In this document: positions 1-7,883 of the stretch, piece after piece
Layout: each line of letters begins with the position of its first letter
How positions within the stretch are numbered: position 1 is the stretch's first letter
IMG/VR virus record: IMGVR_UViG_3300042988_001961
Coordinates: 1 to 31,187 of that record
DNA from: a virus
Strand: one strand, 5' to 3'
Length of the DNA stretch: 31,187 bases
Made by a program: the position numbers and the translations under genes
The notes under the pieces: generated by a model
Seen by the model: the letters and a program-made list of their open reading frames with translations, nothing else
Told to the model about the DNA's origin: nothing
Databases searched by the model: none

Positions 1-317
1 GGCTCGACTTGAACCATGGCGTTCGCGTCAAGGTCAAACCTGCCACGACTGCGCTGGTCATGGCAGCGCGCCATGCGGCGGCGGTCATTGACGGCAAAGA
101 CCATGCAGCAGCGGGGCAACGCACCGCTACTTTGATCACCGAACTTGCCAAGCTGGCTGTGTTGGCCTGGGAGGGCGTGGGCGATGAAAAGGGCAAGGCC
201 ACACCGGTGAGCCCAGAAGGCATTGAAGCCCTGATGGAGTTGTGGCCGGTTGCCGATGCCTTCGAGCGCGAGTATCTGGCAGCGCTCTATTTGCTGGATG
301 CTGAAAAAAACGCCTAA
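1..317 (+). CDS. Phage tail assembly chaperone (gpG-like), 5' partial
   Basis: The reading frame is open to the left edge (the residues before TTG at 9 read LD), so the real start probably lies outside the window. The visible ~104 residues are mostly helical and Ala/Leu-rich, with an N-terminal stretch GVRVKVKPATT and no membrane segment. Position just upstream of a tape measure gene, together with a slippery run at its 3' end, is the classic setting of lambda gpG, the chaperone that coats the tape measure protein during tail assembly. The frame-0 product stops at 315-317. Assignment rests on gene order and the frameshift signal more than on sequence likeness. Confidence 0.65.
   Translation, partial: LDLNHGVRVKVKPATTALVMAARHAAAVIDGKDHAAAGQRTATLITELAKLAVLAWEGVGDEKGKATPVSPEGIEALMELWPVADAFEREYLAALYLLDAEKNA
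305..311 (+). other. Programmed -1 ribosomal frameshift site, A AAA AAC
   Basis: In the chaperone frame the codons are GAA(303) AAA(306) AAC(309) GCC TAA. The heptamer A-AAA-AAC fits X-XXY-YYZ exactly: both tRNAs can re-pair one base back on AAA AAA. Slippage moves ribosomes into the frame that runs open to 643, two codons before the frame-0 stop. This mirrors lambda G/GT, where a small share of ribosomes makes the longer gpGT. No start codon (ATG, GTG or TTG) lies in the -1 frame between 305 and 401, so its first 32 codons can only be read by shifting. Confidence 0.75.
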
Positions 318-643
318 AGGCTCGTACCGAATGGCACTTCGGTGGCGGGCCAGCGTACTGCGAAGCCTGCGCAACAACATGCCCTGAATGTCCGTACCAA
401 GTGAATGCGCCCAAAACCCGAGAGGGGTGGGAGGCACTTTCGGTACTGGAGGTATGTGCGGGGCAGTTGCGTATGGCTCAAAACACAGTGATTGGCTTGG
501 ACTTCAACGCTTGGATCCAAGCCAGTGAGTCTTTAAATGCAGATGTCTGTGCGATGACGCACATATTCCCTGCGATTGAGGCGGGCATCACTGCTGCCAT
601 GAATTCTTCAAGCATCGCAACAACAGGTGACAGCCATGGCTGA
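305..643 (+). CDS. T extension of the tail assembly chaperone (gpGT-like), read by -1 frameshift
   Basis: This frame is open from 305 (preceded by TGA at 302) to the stop at 641. Its first part holds two CxxC pairs, YCEAC and CPECPY (about 359-397), like a small zinc ribbon, followed by TREGWEALSVLE and a GLDFNAW segment that recalls the DUF1799 phage family from memory. A separate start is possible only at GTG 401, which would lose the four-cysteine part and has no clear ribosome site, so fusion to the chaperone is favoured. By analogy with gpGT the extension would bind tail tube subunits and bring them to the tape measure. It overlaps the tape measure start by 8 bases. Confidence 0.7.
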   Translation, partial: KKRLKARTEWHFGGGPAYCEACATTCPECPYQVNAPKTREGWEALSVLEVCAGQLRMAQNTVIGLDFNAWIQASESLNADVCAMTHIFPAIEAGITAAMNSSSIATTGDSHG

Positions 644-3257
644 ACGCAATCTCGCAATTCGACTCTCGGTGGTGGATGTCGGCAAGGTCAAGGCAGAGCT
701 CTCCGATGTTGGAGAGGCGGGGGAAAAGTCTCTCAAGCGCATTGAGGCAGCATCGCAACCTGCATCAGCAGGATTGCAGATCGTTTCCAAAGCAGCCAAC
801 GATGCATTCGCGCAAATGGAAGATGCGACCTCGCGTCTTGGCCTCCTTGGGACGGTGCTGGGAAAACTCGGACCCGCAGGTTTGATTGCTGGAGCCTCCA
901 TCGCTGCAGCTGGTTACGGCATGCATCAGCTGATCGTGCCAGTGGCCGAAGTTGGTGAAGAACTCAACAAGCTATCCCAAAAGACTGCGGTGTCAGTAGA
1001 GGCCTTGTCTGCGCTGCTTTATGTCTCCGAGCTGTCTGATGTCAGCACGGAGAGTTTGACCAAGGCTTTGAAGTTCTTGTCGACCGCCATGTTTGATGCA
1101 AAAGTCAAAGGCGGCGAGGGCAGCGCTGCATTGCGCGCGTTTGGCATTTCGGCCTTAGATGCGAATAACCAAATCCGCCCGACCGAAGAGGTCTTGCTCG
1201 ATCTTGCCGACAAGTTTTCGGCAATGCCAGACAGTGCCGAAAAAGCTGCCCTTGCGGTGAAGCTATTTGGCAAGAACGGTTTGGACATGATCCCCATGCT
1301 CAACCAAGGGCGAGATGGGATCACAGCCATGATGGAAGAAGCCAAGCGCTTAGGCTTGGTGATGTCAGCGGATGCTGCACGGGCATCGGAAGAGTTCAAT
1401 GACAACCTGAAGCGGCTGCATGCGGTCAACGAAGGTGTGCAGCGTCAAATTGGCTCGGCCTTCATTCCGATCTTGGCCGATTTGACTGAACACATCTTTC
1501 TTGCCAAAACAGAGACTGGTGGTTTTAGCAGTGAGCTAATTGCAATAAGCAACAACCGCCAGCAAGTACTCAACTATCTTGAGGACGTTGCCAAGGGCCT
1601 TGGCTTCATCGCCGAGTCGGCGGTGTTGGCCAAGCGAGTGATCTCTCAGCCATTCGACAGTTTGTCGGTGGTGAGCAAGGACGTCGAAACATGGATGAAG
1701 AGCGACATGCTGCGCTCAATGAAGTCCATGGGCTACAACGAACAGCAGATTGATGCGGAGATTGCTAAGCTTCAAAGCGGACGCGACAAGTTCGTTGAAT
1801 CCGCCAACGAGCGACTAGCACGCATCAATGACAACCCCGGTTATGTGAACTCGATCGAGAAGTTTTTCGATGAGCAGCGTCGAACCGTTCGGGTGATGGG
1901 GCAGAAGTTTGTACTTGATACAGCTGAGCAAGCTGCACAGGTGCAAAAGATCTATGACGAGTTCTTGCCCAAGATGCCCAGAAAGGCTCCCACTGGGATG
2001 GACCTCTCAGGCTTCGACAAGAACAATGAAGGTCTGCAGTTCTTAAAACAACTCGAGCAACGCTCAATGCGTGTGACCGGTGGCGAAGCCGCTGAGCTCA
2101 GAGCCAAAGCGCTGGACTTGGAGAAAAAAGGCTACGCAGGTGTTCGAGCGGAGGCTGAGAAGTACATCCAGGTCATTGAGGCCATGGAGAAGCAAAAGGT
2201 CTCGGACAAGAAGTTTGACGAATACGAAAAAGAGCTCCAAAAGGTCCATCAGATCACCGAAGGCTACATCGGCAACAACCGACTCAAACAAGAGGAGCTG
2301 GTGCTCAAGCGAGAGATGCTAGATGTGGGGGATGTCGAACGTGCAAGCATGCAAGTGCGCTTCGATTTGGAGAAAGCTGCCTACGCTGCGCGCAGGCAAG
2401 CGGATCAAATCACTGACCCGGGACTCAAGGCTGAAGCCATCGAGCTCATCAATCATGCGTTGTCTCGTCAGTTGCCTGTGATTGTTGACTTGGCTCGTGC
2501 CAATGCGGAGTACCAACGCAGCTTTGATTACGGCATGCGCTCATCGGTTCGCAGCTATGTGGAGGATTCCATCAATGCCGCTAAGCAAGCTGAGCGGGCG
2601 GTAACTTCTGCTTTCAAAGGCATGGAGGATGCGCTCGTTCAATTTGTGACCACGGGCAAGCTCGACTTCACCAGCTTGGCCAACTCCATCATTGCTGATC
2701 TGGTACGCATTCAGATTCAGCGCATGGTCACTTTGCCATTGGCTGGATGGCTGGGAGGCTTGGGTTCAACCCCTGCGCCTGCCGCAGGAGGCAGCATCGT
2801 TCCGATAGGAGCAACCGATCTCGTGAATCCCCTGGTCGCTGTGGCGCACACGGGTGGTTTGATTGGATCGGACAGCTTGGCCTCCCGCTCTGTGGGGCTT
2901 CATAACTTCGCAGGTGCCACCCGTTATCACACGGGTGGTCTTGTCGAAGGTGAGGTTCCCATCATCGCGCAGCCGGGTGAGGCGGTGTTCACGCCCGGTC
3001 AGATGCGCGCATTGGGTGGGGCGCTTTCTTCTAAGAACCAGCCTCAAGTGCGCGTGGCTGTGAATGTGATCAATAACGCCTCGGGCGTGGATGCGCGTGT
3101 GCAGTCTTCTCAACAAGCGGATGGTTCCATGCGTCTAGACATCATCGTGGAGCAAATTGAAGCTCGCATGTCCCGATCGATTGGTCAGGGCACGGGGATT
3201 GCGCCAACTCTTGAGCGCCGCTATGGGTTGAATCCGGCTGCAGGAGCGATGCGATGA
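636..3257 (+). CDS. Tail tape measure protein
   Basis: An 873-residue protein that sets tail length and is thought to be ejected ahead of DNA. It has long helical, coiled-coil-rich stretches, an Ala/Gly-rich hydrophobic segment near residues 70-95 (LGKLGPAGLIAGASIAAAGY), and a C-terminal part with two HTGG motifs and GEVPIIAQPGEAVFTPGQ, the usual tail end of such proteins. ATG 636 is preferred over GTG 627 because AGGTGA (625-630) sits 5 bases before it. At the roughly 0.15 nm per residue known from lambda, the tail would be about 130 nm, fitting a siphovirus. It overlaps both neighbours, so translation is probably coupled. Confidence 0.93.
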   Translation: MAERNLAIRLSVVDVGKVKAELSDVGEAGEKSLKRIEAASQPASAGLQIVSKAANDAFAQMEDATSRLGLLGTVLGKLGPAGLIAGASIAAAGYGMHQLIVPVAEVGEELNKLSQKTAVSVEALSALLYVSELSDVSTESLTKALKFLSTAMFDAKVKGGEGSAALRAFGISALDANNQIRPTEEVLLDLADKFSAMPDSAEKAALAVKLFGKNGLDMIPMLNQGRDGITAMMEEAKRLGLVMSADAARASEEFNDNLKRLHAVNEGVQRQIGSAFIPILADLTEHIFLAKTETGGFSSELIAISNNRQQVLNYLEDVAKGLGFIAESAVLAKRVISQPFDSLSVVSKDVETWMKSDMLRSMKSMGYNEQQIDAEIAKLQSGRDKFVESANERLARINDNPGYVNSIEKFFDEQRRTVRVMGQKFVLDTAEQAAQVQKIYDEFLPKMPRKAPTGMDLSGFDKNNEGLQFLKQLEQRSMRVTGGEAAELRAKALDLEKKGYAGVRAEAEKYIQVIEAMEKQKVSDKKFDEYEKELQKVHQITEGYIGNNRLKQEELVLKREMLDVGDVERASMQVRFDLEKAAYAARRQADQITDPGLKAEAIELINHALSRQLPVIVDLARANAEYQRSFDYGMRSSVRSYVEDSINAAKQAERAVTSAFKGMEDALVQFVTTGKLDFTSLANSIIADLVRIQIQRMVTLPLAGWLGGLGSTPAPAAGGSIVPIGATDLVNPLVAVAHTGGLIGSDSLASRSVGLHNFAGATRYHTGGLVEGEVPIIAQPGEAVFTPGQMRALGGALSSKNQPQVRVAVNVINNASGVDARVQSSQQADGSMRLDIIVEQIEARMSRSIGQGTGIAPTLERRYGLNPAAGAMR

Positions 3258-3742
3258 CGAGTAGTTATCCACAGTTTCCGATTGAACGGATCCCTCTTCC
3301 TTCGGTGGATGGTTACACCATCTCGCCTGGTGAGGCTGTGATTCGAACGGACATGGAGTCGGGGGCGGCCAGATCGCGGCGACGGTTCAGTCAGACGCCT
3401 GCACGGGTGAGTGTTCGTTGGAACTTGCGTCCGCTGACCTATGCGATTTTTGAATCTTGGTTCAAACACGAAATCCTCGATGGCGCTGAGTGGTTTGAGT
3501 TGCCGTTGCTTGCGGGCATCGGCATGGCCACCACACAAGCGCGTTTCACCAAGGCTTATCAAGCCAAGCTGGTGCGACGCAACCAGTGGGATGTGAGTGG
3601 TGAGCTGGAGATTCGAAATCGTGCAGTCCTGACCCGTGATGCGCTGGGGGTTCTTGTGAACTCTGACTTTGAAGCTTTGGAGCTTTCTATCGACTCGCTC
3701 GAATACCTCGTCCAACACCAACTGCCCTCAGAACCTTGGTAA
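3254..3742 (+). CDS. Minor tail protein, gpM-position
   Basis: A 162-residue soluble protein whose ATG overlaps the tape measure stop as ATGA. The central part (RRFSQTPARVSVRWNLRP, FESWFKHEI, GAEWFELPL, then a WDVSGELEIRNRAVL segment) has the alternating pattern of a beta-rich distal-tail protein that often follows the tape measure gene in siphophages. In lambda the corresponding place is held by gpM, which joins the tip to the tube. I do not recognise the exact family; the function is inferred from gene order and general look. Confidence 0.65.
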   Translation: MTSSYPQFPIERIPLPSVDGYTISPGEAVIRTDMESGAARSRRRFSQTPARVSVRWNLRPLTYAIFESWFKHEILDGAEWFELPLLAGIGMATTQARFTKAYQAKLVRRNQWDVSGELEIRNRAVLTRDALGVLVNSDFEALELSIDSLEYLVQHQLPSEPW

Positions 3743-3773
3743 CTCAGGTCTGGGGGCTTTCTTTTGAGCTCCC

Positions 3774-6404
3774 ATGAACCTGCAAGAACGGTTAGAAGCG
3801 ACAGTCAACAAGGCTGAGGTCGATGTTTCCTTGTTGCACCAAGTGGTGCACGGAAACAATCAGACCGATGTGGTCACCGAAGGTGGACCTGTCAAAACGG
3901 TGGCCAAGGCCATCCATCAGGTTGAACTTGACTTGGCTGCCTCACGCACAGAGCTCACAGCTCAGGTGGGGGAGGCCACAAGGCAAGCAGGTATTTCCAC
4001 CAGCAATGCCAACCTCTCGACCTCCAAAGCCGCAGATGCAGCGGCAACGCTGGCAGAGGTCAAGGCTAGAGCGGATGCTGCAACCAGTGTAGTGGTGATT
4101 CCTACCAAGACATGGATGGGGAACGGCACACAGACAGACTTTTCGCTTGACTATGCGGTGGGTCACCCCGGTGCATTACAGGTCACGGTTGCCAGTGTGT
4201 TGCAAACGCCCGTGGATGCCTATTCGCTGTTTGACTCTAGAACCCTGAGGTTTGTGACGGCTCCCTTGAATGGCGTGAGCATCACTGCGCGGATGTTGGA
4301 CAAAGAGAGCCAGACGGGTGCAGCTGCTGCAATGGATTGGGCAACCAAGACCACAGGGCCTGTGCAGGGTGCTGAGTATTCAGCGAAATACCAAGCGCAG
4401 GCAGCAGCCAGCAGTGCGAACGCGTCAAGTGTTTCAGCTTCAGCAGCTGCAACCAGTGCTGCGGCTTCTGCCTCTTCTGCTTCCTCATCCAGTACCAAGG
4501 CCAGTGACGCTGCAACGTCTGCAAGCAATGCGGCGGCGTCTGCGTCAACTGCGACGACTCAAGCCAGTGCCGCTTCAGGCTCTGCCAGTGGTGCTGCTAC
4601 ATCAGCGACTGCCGCAGCGGGCTCAGCCAGTACTGCTTCTTCCAAAGCGACTGAGGCATCGAGCAGTGCATCCAGTGCCTCTGGTTCAGCGGGAGCTGCA
4701 GCAACGAGTGCCAATACTGCGCAAGACTGGGCAACCAAAACCAGTGCACCTGTCAGTGGCTCCGATTACTCGGCGAAGTATTACGCCCAGTCCATCACAG
4801 GATCTGCCGCGACGGCAAGTCAAAAAGCAAGTGATGCGGCGGCGAGTGCCACGGCTGCGGCTGGGTCAGCCACTTCGGCCACGACCAAAGCCTCGGAAAG
4901 TGCTGCTTCTGCTACTAGCGCTGCATCGTCAGCGACAACGGCAACAACACAGGCAACTGCATCTGCGACATCTGCCACCAACGCAAGCGCATCTGCAAGT
5001 GCTGCCGCTGGTTCTGCAAGTACCGCCAATACCAAAGCAAGTGATGCGGCTGCAAGTGCGACGGCTGCTGCAACCTCAGCAAGCAATGCTGGAGCGAGCG
5101 CAACGAGTGCTGCCGCATCCGCGAGCGCCGCAGCTGGGTCAGCGACTACAGCGACGACCAAAGCTTCGGAGGCTTTGACGAGTGCAAACGCATCGGCTTC
5201 GTCTGCCAGTGCTGCCTCAGCTAGTGCGACAAGTGCAGCGAGTTCTCTGACCTCTGCGCAAACCCAAGCAACCAAAGCGGCTGACTGGGCAGAAAAGACC
5301 GCCACCACGGTGGATGGAACGGGTTACTCAGCTAAGTACTGGGCGGCGCAAGCGGCGGGTTCTGCCGCTGCAGTGACGACCAACACCATCATTCCTGCGG
5401 AGACATTCACGGGCAATGGTGTGGCGACGGATTTCACGATCAGTCGTGGCGTGTCTTACCCGGGCGCTTTGTTGGTCACGGTTGCAGGTGTGCAGCAAGC
5501 GCCAGTGGATGCGTACACCACGCCCACGACAACCACGCTTCGATTCAGCTCAGCGCCGGGTAATGGCGTGCTTATCAGTGTTCGGTATCTGGATAAAGAG
5601 GCGCAGTCGGGTGCCGCTGCAGCGCAAGAGTGGGCGACGAAGACGACAGGCCCAGTTTCGGGATCGACGGAATACTCCGCCAAGTACCACGCAGGTGCAG
5701 CGGCTGCGAGTAGTGCTGTTGCGACCCAAAAGGCAACAGATGCTTCTGGGTCTGCGACCTCTGCTGCAGCTTCCGCCACAACGGCTACGACCAAGGCGTC
5801 TGACGCTTTAGGTTCTGCCAGTGCTGCGGCGAGTTCTGCAACGACCGCTACTACCAAAGCAAGCGAAGCATTAGCGTCGGCGACAAACGCGGGTGCGTCT
5901 GCATCTGCGTCAGCAACTTCTGCCACTGCCTCCGCTGGCTCTGCTGCCACGGCGACTACCAAAGCATCTGACGCAGCAACGTCTGCGGCAACAGCCACAA
6001 CCAAAGCGACAGAAGCCAGTGGTTCTGCAACTGGCGCTGCAAGTTCGGCCAGTGCAGCGAGCACGTCTGCCTCTCAGGCATCGACTTCGGCCACAAGCGC
6101 TGCGACCAGTGCAACAGCATCCGCAACTTCAGCCAGCAACGCTCAGACCTATGCCACGCAGGCACAAGCTGCGGCAGCCAGTGCGCAGGGCTCAAGCGTT
6201 GCTCCACAGGTGTTCACGGGAAATGGCAGTGCCACGGACTTTGCGCTCTCCACGGCAGCGGCCAGTGTGACCAAGCTCATGGTGATCGTGGCAAACGTCA
6301 TTCAAGACTCGCTAGATGCCTATGTGTTGGTCAATAGCGGCGCAACGTTGCGGTTCACATCTGCCCCCTTGAATGGGGTGCGCATTGTGGTTCGGTATCT
6401 GTAG
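3774..6404 (+). CDS. Long Ala/Ser/Thr-rich tail fibre protein with repeated modules
   Basis: An 876-residue side-fibre or tip-fibre subunit. Residues 1-50 resemble the particle-binding start of many fibres (VVHGNNQTDVVTEGGPV). Three copies of a beta module of about 65-70 residues follow at roughly 111-179, 542-610 and 811-876, each beginning (T/V)(W/F)xGNGxxTDF and ending LRFxxAPxNGVxIxxRxL. Four WAxKTxxPVxGxxYSAKY motifs occur near residues 190, 320, 505 and 620. The rest is low-complexity Ala/Ser/Thr with Lys spaced regularly (TTKASEA-type), like the trimeric coiled shaft of lambda Stf. There is no obvious receptor tip at the C-terminus, so the next gene probably supplies it. The repeated DNA makes length change by recombination likely. 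Confidence 0.88.
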   Translation: MNLQERLEATVNKAEVDVSLLHQVVHGNNQTDVVTEGGPVKTVAKAIHQVELDLAASRTELTAQVGEATRQAGISTSNANLSTSKAADAAATLAEVKARADAATSVVVIPTKTWMGNGTQTDFSLDYAVGHPGALQVTVASVLQTPVDAYSLFDSRTLRFVTAPLNGVSITARMLDKESQTGAAAAMDWATKTTGPVQGAEYSAKYQAQAAASSANASSVSASAAATSAAASASSASSSSTKASDAATSASNAAASASTATTQASAASGSASGAATSATAAAGSASTASSKATEASSSASSASGSAGAAATSANTAQDWATKTSAPVSGSDYSAKYYAQSITGSAATASQKASDAAASATAAAGSATSATTKASESAASATSAASSATTATTQATASATSATNASASASAAAGSASTANTKASDAAASATAAATSASNAGASATSAAASASAAAGSATTATTKASEALTSANASASSASAASASATSAASSLTSAQTQATKAADWAEKTATTVDGTGYSAKYWAAQAAGSAAAVTTNTIIPAETFTGNGVATDFTISRGVSYPGALLVTVAGVQQAPVDAYTTPTTTTLRFSSAPGNGVLISVRYLDKEAQSGAAAAQEWATKTTGPVSGSTEYSAKYHAGAAAASSAVATQKATDASGSATSAAASATTATTKASDALGSASAAASSATTATTKASEALASATNAGASASASATSATASAGSAATATTKASDAATSAATATTKATEASGSATGAASSASAASTSASQASTSATSAATSATASATSASNAQTYATQAQAAAASAQGSSVAPQVFTGNGSATDFALSTAAASVTKLMVIVANVIQDSLDAYVLVNSGATLRFTSAPLNGVRIVVRYL

Positions 6405-6416
6405 AGCATTCTTTTG

Positions 6417-6424
6417 AAAGGAGG
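6417..6424 (+). promoter_or_regulatory. Strong Shine-Dalgarno that fixes the GTG start of the fibre-tip gene
   Basis: AAAGGAGG lies 5 bases before GTG 6430. It is the best ribosome site in the tail region and stands in the short gap after the fibre stop, so the GTG start is well supported and high translation of the tip protein is likely. Confidence 0.8.
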
Positions 6425-6429
6425 CCGTT

Positions 6430-7029
6430 GTGCCTATTACCCAAATCCCACCCGAGGGGCTTAAAGACTCGGGTGTCTCTGCTGGAACTTATGGGTCAGC
6501 TTCACAAATCCCTGTCGTGACGGTCAACAGCAAAGGTCAAGTGACTTCAGCGGGTACAGCAGCGTTGGACTTGTCTACCAAGGTCAACAAAGCAGGCGAC
6601 ACGATGACGGGAACCTTGTCTCTTCCACGTTTGCAAGTCGCATCCACTGCGAACTACATCGACATGGTCGATACGGACTGGGGCACGCGCTCGTTTCATC
6701 ACAACCAAGGGCTCATGGGGTTTTTGAAATCCGATGGCAACTGGGACATGTACATGAATAACGGTGGTCAGATGTGGACGGCCAACTACGGCTGGCTGCA
6801 TGACTGTTTCTTCAACAACGTGAGTAATTGTGTTCGAGTGAATAACAACCCCTCAGCTGGTTGGCAAGGCGCACCTAATTGCCAAGTCACAGACAACTGT
6901 TACAACTGCGGCGATCAGCCAGTTGCAACGTACTACAACATGGTCACGTTGTTTGACCAGGGTGGAAATTTGCGCCTTGGAGCCTATGGCACTCGGTACA
7001 ACTGCAATTGCAACTGCGATTGTTGCTAG
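6430..7029 (+). CDS. Cys-rich fibre-tip protein, probable substrate of the downstream modifying enzymes
   Basis: A 199-residue protein. Residues 15-43 (GVSAGTYGSASQIPVVTV, then a GQVTSAGT tail) and GDTMTGTLSL (57-64) are standard phage fibre repeats; residues 76-125 (DMYMNNGGQMWTANYGWLHD) resemble distal fibre domains. The C-terminal third has ten cysteines at 126, 134, 151, 157, 160, 192, 194, 196, 198 and 199. Nine follow Asn or Asp directly, and the protein ends NCNCNCDCC. Metal binding, disulfides or thioether cross-links are possible. A radical SAM/SPASM enzyme and a probable 2OG oxygenase lie within 1.5 kb downstream in the same gene string, which makes this the likely target. The fibre repeats are seen; the modification is inference. 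Confidence 0.8.
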   Translation: MPITQIPPEGLKDSGVSAGTYGSASQIPVVTVNSKGQVTSAGTAALDLSTKVNKAGDTMTGTLSLPRLQVASTANYIDMVDTDWGTRSFHHNQGLMGFLKSDGNWDMYMNNGGQMWTANYGWLHDCFFNNVSNCVRVNNNPSAGWQGAPNCQVTDNCYNCGDQPVATYYNMVTLFDQGGNLRLGAYGTRYNCNCNCDCC

Positions 7030-7040
7030 GGGGTGAAAAC

Positions 7041-7883
7041 ATGAAACTTCACCTCACAACAAAAAACACACCTTTTGCGCTGGATGTCACCTTAGATGGT
7101 TCTGTGCTGTCGTTTCGAATTCGAAGTGTGATGCAACGAGAGTTTATAGGCGACCCAACACAAGACCATGAAAGCGGCGGCAAGTTCTTTGATGAATCGT
7201 TGATCACCGAGTGGCGAGGTGACTGGGGCATTTTTGAGGAGGGCGTTTATGAACGAACGCTGGACTTGCAAACACTCAAGTCACACGCGGAGTTCGGTGA
7301 CCATGCTTCCTTCATGTTGTATGCCCCTAAGGGATGGGCCTCAGAAGGCGCGCGCGAAAGTCTCTTTGATCACACGCCAAACCTGTACGTAGCCACCTTG
7401 GCAAGCAAGATGGATGCACAGGCATATCACGCGACCGTGGTTCAGGCACATCCCATCGGTCACATCTTGGTGCCATTCAAAACATCTGAAATGGCAGATT
7501 GGTTCCTTGGTTTCAATGTGTTCGATCCTGTTCTTGTCAAAACACAAGGGGACATCGATGCAGAGCCTTGTGTCACTCTGGCTTTGGCGCGTATGGAGTC
7601 TTTGCCTGTGGTTCGATTCATGCCCAGCGTTGAATCGGACGAAGGACTGGTTGTTAATTTCAGACTTGAAGAACCTGATGGCCAGCCAGTAAACAACCAC
7701 GACGCAGAAATCTATCTGGATTCAACCGCCGGGTTCTTACGTGACCGTCGTGTGATGACAGTTGATGGAGCAGGGAGCACTGTCTTTAAAACAGACGGCT
7801 TGAGCTCAGGCACACAAGTCAAGATCAAAGTTGGCTTCAAGTACTTCAGCGGTACAGATGATTTGGTGGTGAGTGTTCCATGA
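7041..7883 (+). CDS. Unrecognised tail-cassette protein with a C-terminal Ig-like domain
   Basis: A 280-residue soluble protein; ATG 7041 is chosen over an in-frame TTG at 7008 because AGGGGGTG precedes it and the TTG lies within the end of the previous gene. Residues 1-190 form an unknown mixed domain rich in aromatic and acidic residues. Residues about 195-280 look like a bacterial Ig-like beta sandwich (GQPVNNHDAEIYLDSTAG, then a VFKTDGLSSGTQVKIKVGF segment and a VVSVP end). There is no signal peptide. The stop overlaps the next start as ATGA. It could be a fibre-associated structural protein, a chaperone for the tip or a partner that presents the substrate to the enzymes; the sequence does not decide. 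Confidence 0.65.
   Translation: MKLHLTTKNTPFALDVTLDGSVLSFRIRSVMQREFIGDPTQDHESGGKFFDESLITEWRGDWGIFEEGVYERTLDLQTLKSHAEFGDHASFMLYAPKGWASEGARESLFDHTPNLYVATLASKMDAQAYHATVVQAHPIGHILVPFKTSEMADWFLGFNVFDPVLVKTQGDIDAEPCVTLALARMESLPVVRFMPSVESDEGLVVNFRLEEPDGQPVNNHDAEIYLDSTAGFLRDRRVMTVDGAGSTVFKTDGLSSGTQVKIKVGFKYFSGTDDLVVSVP

Noticed and set aside
3221-3721. Antisense open frame of 166 residues
   Set aside because: Opposite a gene with good context and coupled overlap on the + strand; no family-like motifs.
4318-5178. Open frame of 286 residues rich in Leu, Arg, Gln and Pro on the + strand
   Set aside because: Shifted reading of the same fibre repeats; no start signal and no protein-like composition.
4220-6064. 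Long antisense open frames rich in Ala, Val and Leu opposite the fibre gene
   Set aside because: They are a by-product of repeated GCN, AGT and ACC codons in the fibre; their low-complexity sequence mirrors the repeats and they lack ribosome sites.
4400-6180. Possible CRISPR-like or satellite array in the fibre gene
   Set aside because: The repeats are imperfect, codon-phased and encode shaft and beta modules; there are no unique spacers of equal length.
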